Assembly (NCBI GenBank): GCA_002786915.1
Contig: PCUV01000096.1
Span: 1 to 64,000 of the forward strand
Source of the DNA: Comamonadaceae bacterium CG12_big_fil_rev_8_21_14_0_65_59_15
Lineage (GTDB): Bacteria > Pseudomonadota > Gammaproteobacteria > Burkholderiales > Burkholderiaceae_C
Reading direction: 5' to 3'
Length of the DNA: 64,000 nt
Part shown: in pieces, positions 63,267 through 64,000 of the stretch
Layout of the letters: every line of letters begins with the position of its first letter
Numbering within the stretch: position 1 is the stretch's first letter
Position numbers and translations under genes: made by a program
Notes under the pieces: model-generated
Told to the model about the DNA's origin: nothing
What the model saw: only the letters and a program-made list of their open reading frames with translations
The model's database searches: none

Positions 63267-63911
63267 CTACAAGGGTGCAAATGAACTCTTGCCGTAACCC
63301 CAGCGCCGGGCCTCCATGGCAGCCTGTAGCCGAGTGGACACACCCAGGATACGCAGGATCACCGCCACATGGCTTTTGATGGTTTCTTCTGACAGGTTAA
63401 GCTGGTCACCAATCTCCCGGTTGCTCAAGCCGCTTTGCATCAGTTTGATCACTTCCTGCTGTCGCTGGGTAAATACCGGTGCCGTCACCGCAGAGCCCGC
63501 ATGGGCCGGGCGTGGCGCAAATTCCTTGGGAACGACCACTTCGCCGGCGAGAACCCGGCGCAAGGCGCTGAGCAATTCCTCACTCAAACCCGATTTGGTG
63601 ATAAAACCCGCCGCGCCCTGTTCCATGGCGCGCTGCATGATGCTTGGGTTAGCCGAGCCCGACAAAATCACCACCGGCAGCTCAGGGTGACGTCGCCCCA
63701 GTACCTCTAGCGCGGCCAATCCGTCCATGTCAGGCAGGTGGAAGTCCAGCAGCACCAGGTCCAGGTCAGGGTGAATTCGCGCCAGCTCAAATGCCTGCGC
63801 ACAATCGGGGGCCTGCAATACCTCCGGTGGCTGCGCGTTGTCCAGACCGTGCAATACCTGAGACAAGCCCTCGCGTACCAAGGCATGGTCGTCCACCACC
63901 AGGATCTTCAA
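63267..63911 (-). CDS. LuxR/NarL-family response regulator
   Basis: The 214-residue regulator has a receiver domain (acidic ILVVDDHALVREGL, phospho-acceptor D56 in VLLDFHLPDMDG, SGSANPS, ITKSGLSEEL) and a LuxR helix-turn-helix (FTQRQQEVIKLMQSGLSNRE, IGDQLNLSEETIKSHVAVIL). It lies convergent with the hybrid kinase gene 26 bases away. It is divergent from dnaE. Targets probably include the TonB receptor operon. Confidence 0.93.
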   Translation of the reverse strand: MKILVVDDHALVREGLSQVLHGLDNAQPPEVLQAPDCAQAFELARIHPDLDLVLLDFHLPDMDGLAALEVLGRRHPELPVVILSGSANPSIMQRAMEQGAAGFITKSGLSEELLSALRRVLAGEVVVPKEFAPRPAHAGSAVTAPVFTQRQQEVIKLMQSGLSNREIGDQLNLSEETIKSHVAVILRILGVSTRLQAAMEARRWGYGKSSFAPL

Positions 63912-63946
63912 CAGCGTATCCCCTTTGCTTTCCTACAATGCAGGCC

Positions 63947-64000
63947 ATGTTTGTTCATCTTCGCCTGCACACCGAATTTTCTGTTATTGACGGCACCAAC
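63947..64000 (+). CDS. dnaE: DNA polymerase III alpha subunit, start only
   Basis: The last 54 bases encode MFVHLRLHTEFSVIDGTN, which matches the first residues of the PHP domain of DnaE, the replicative polymerase. The gene is cut by the window edge. An in-frame ATG at 63938 is an alternative start three codons earlier. Confidence 0.85.
   Translation, partial: MFVHLRLHTEFSVIDGTN

Overview
The window looks like a chromosomal segment of a betaproteobacterium of the order Burkholderiales, most likely a Comamonadaceae member close to Rhodoferax, Polaromonas or Albidiferax. The reasons are the tandem small porins with near-identical signal peptides, the dapA-bamC pair, the cysI-DUF934-cysH-cysD-cysN layout, high GC coding sequence, and a roughly 50-base dispersed repeat (TTTGATAGCT..GCGCTT..AAGGGCTAGAGG) scattered between and inside genes. 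The genus is an inference; no rRNA or tRNA gene was seen.

Layout. 1-4.1 kb is accessory: a DUF4160/DUF2442 toxin-antitoxin-like pair flanked by direct repeats, a DUF1640-like coiled-coil protein, two tandem porins with a shared leader, and a DUF1640-like remnant. 4.1-8.8 kb encodes an NAD-linked formate dehydrogenase with fused gamma and beta subunits (fdsG-fdsB) and an alpha subunit (fdsA). 8.8-12.2 kb has a membrane-anchored MsrA, small conserved proteins (DUF2237, DUF3429, DUF2256) and a DASH-type cryptochrome/photolyase. 12.3-15.9 kb is a minus-strand operon of two exported spondin-domain proteins and a two-component system whose regulator has no normal start codon. 16.2-21 kb holds an ECF sigma factor, a periplasmic MsrB/MsrA pair, an iron-sulfur photolyase and a short-chain dehydrogenase. 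21-24.8 kb has a decayed receiver fragment and a frameshifted cache-PAS-GGDEF-EAL gene.

24.9-37.6 kb is mostly housekeeping (bamC, dapA, a methyltransferase, an MFS transporter, parE and parC, a permuted papain-like protein, a ferredoxin-NADP reductase). A BglII-family type II restriction-modification pair has been placed between parE and parC. 37.7-46.5 kb has an Rpn-family nuclease, ferredoxin fdxA and assimilatory sulfate reduction (cysI, DUF934, cysH, cysD, cysN, TauE/SafE permease), with a roughly 310-base inverted-repeat element between cysD and cysN. 46.6-58.3 kb is metabolic and cell-envelope genes (trpB2, ybaK, plsY, a glutamine amidotransferase, a degenerate HD-GYP protein, yajQ, murB, an NDUFA9-like protein, gluQ, an FAD oxidoreductase, and a LysR-pirin-flavodoxin group). 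58.3-63.9 kb is a TonB receptor, substrate-binding protein, hybrid kinase and LuxR-type regulator cluster. The window ends in the first codons of dnaE.

Themes. Oxidative and light-damage repair recurs (three methionine sulfoxide reductases, two photolyase-family enzymes). Signal transduction is dense. The least ordinary material is in the DNA between and inside genes: three copies of a structured element with a conserved core, unrelated long self-complementary arms and a compensatory base change (32764-32821, 45263-45338, 45445-45522); dispersed repeats that have become coding sequence in several enzymes; and a GGGTCAGA/TCTGACCCC repeat that encodes the C-terminal tail of GluQ.
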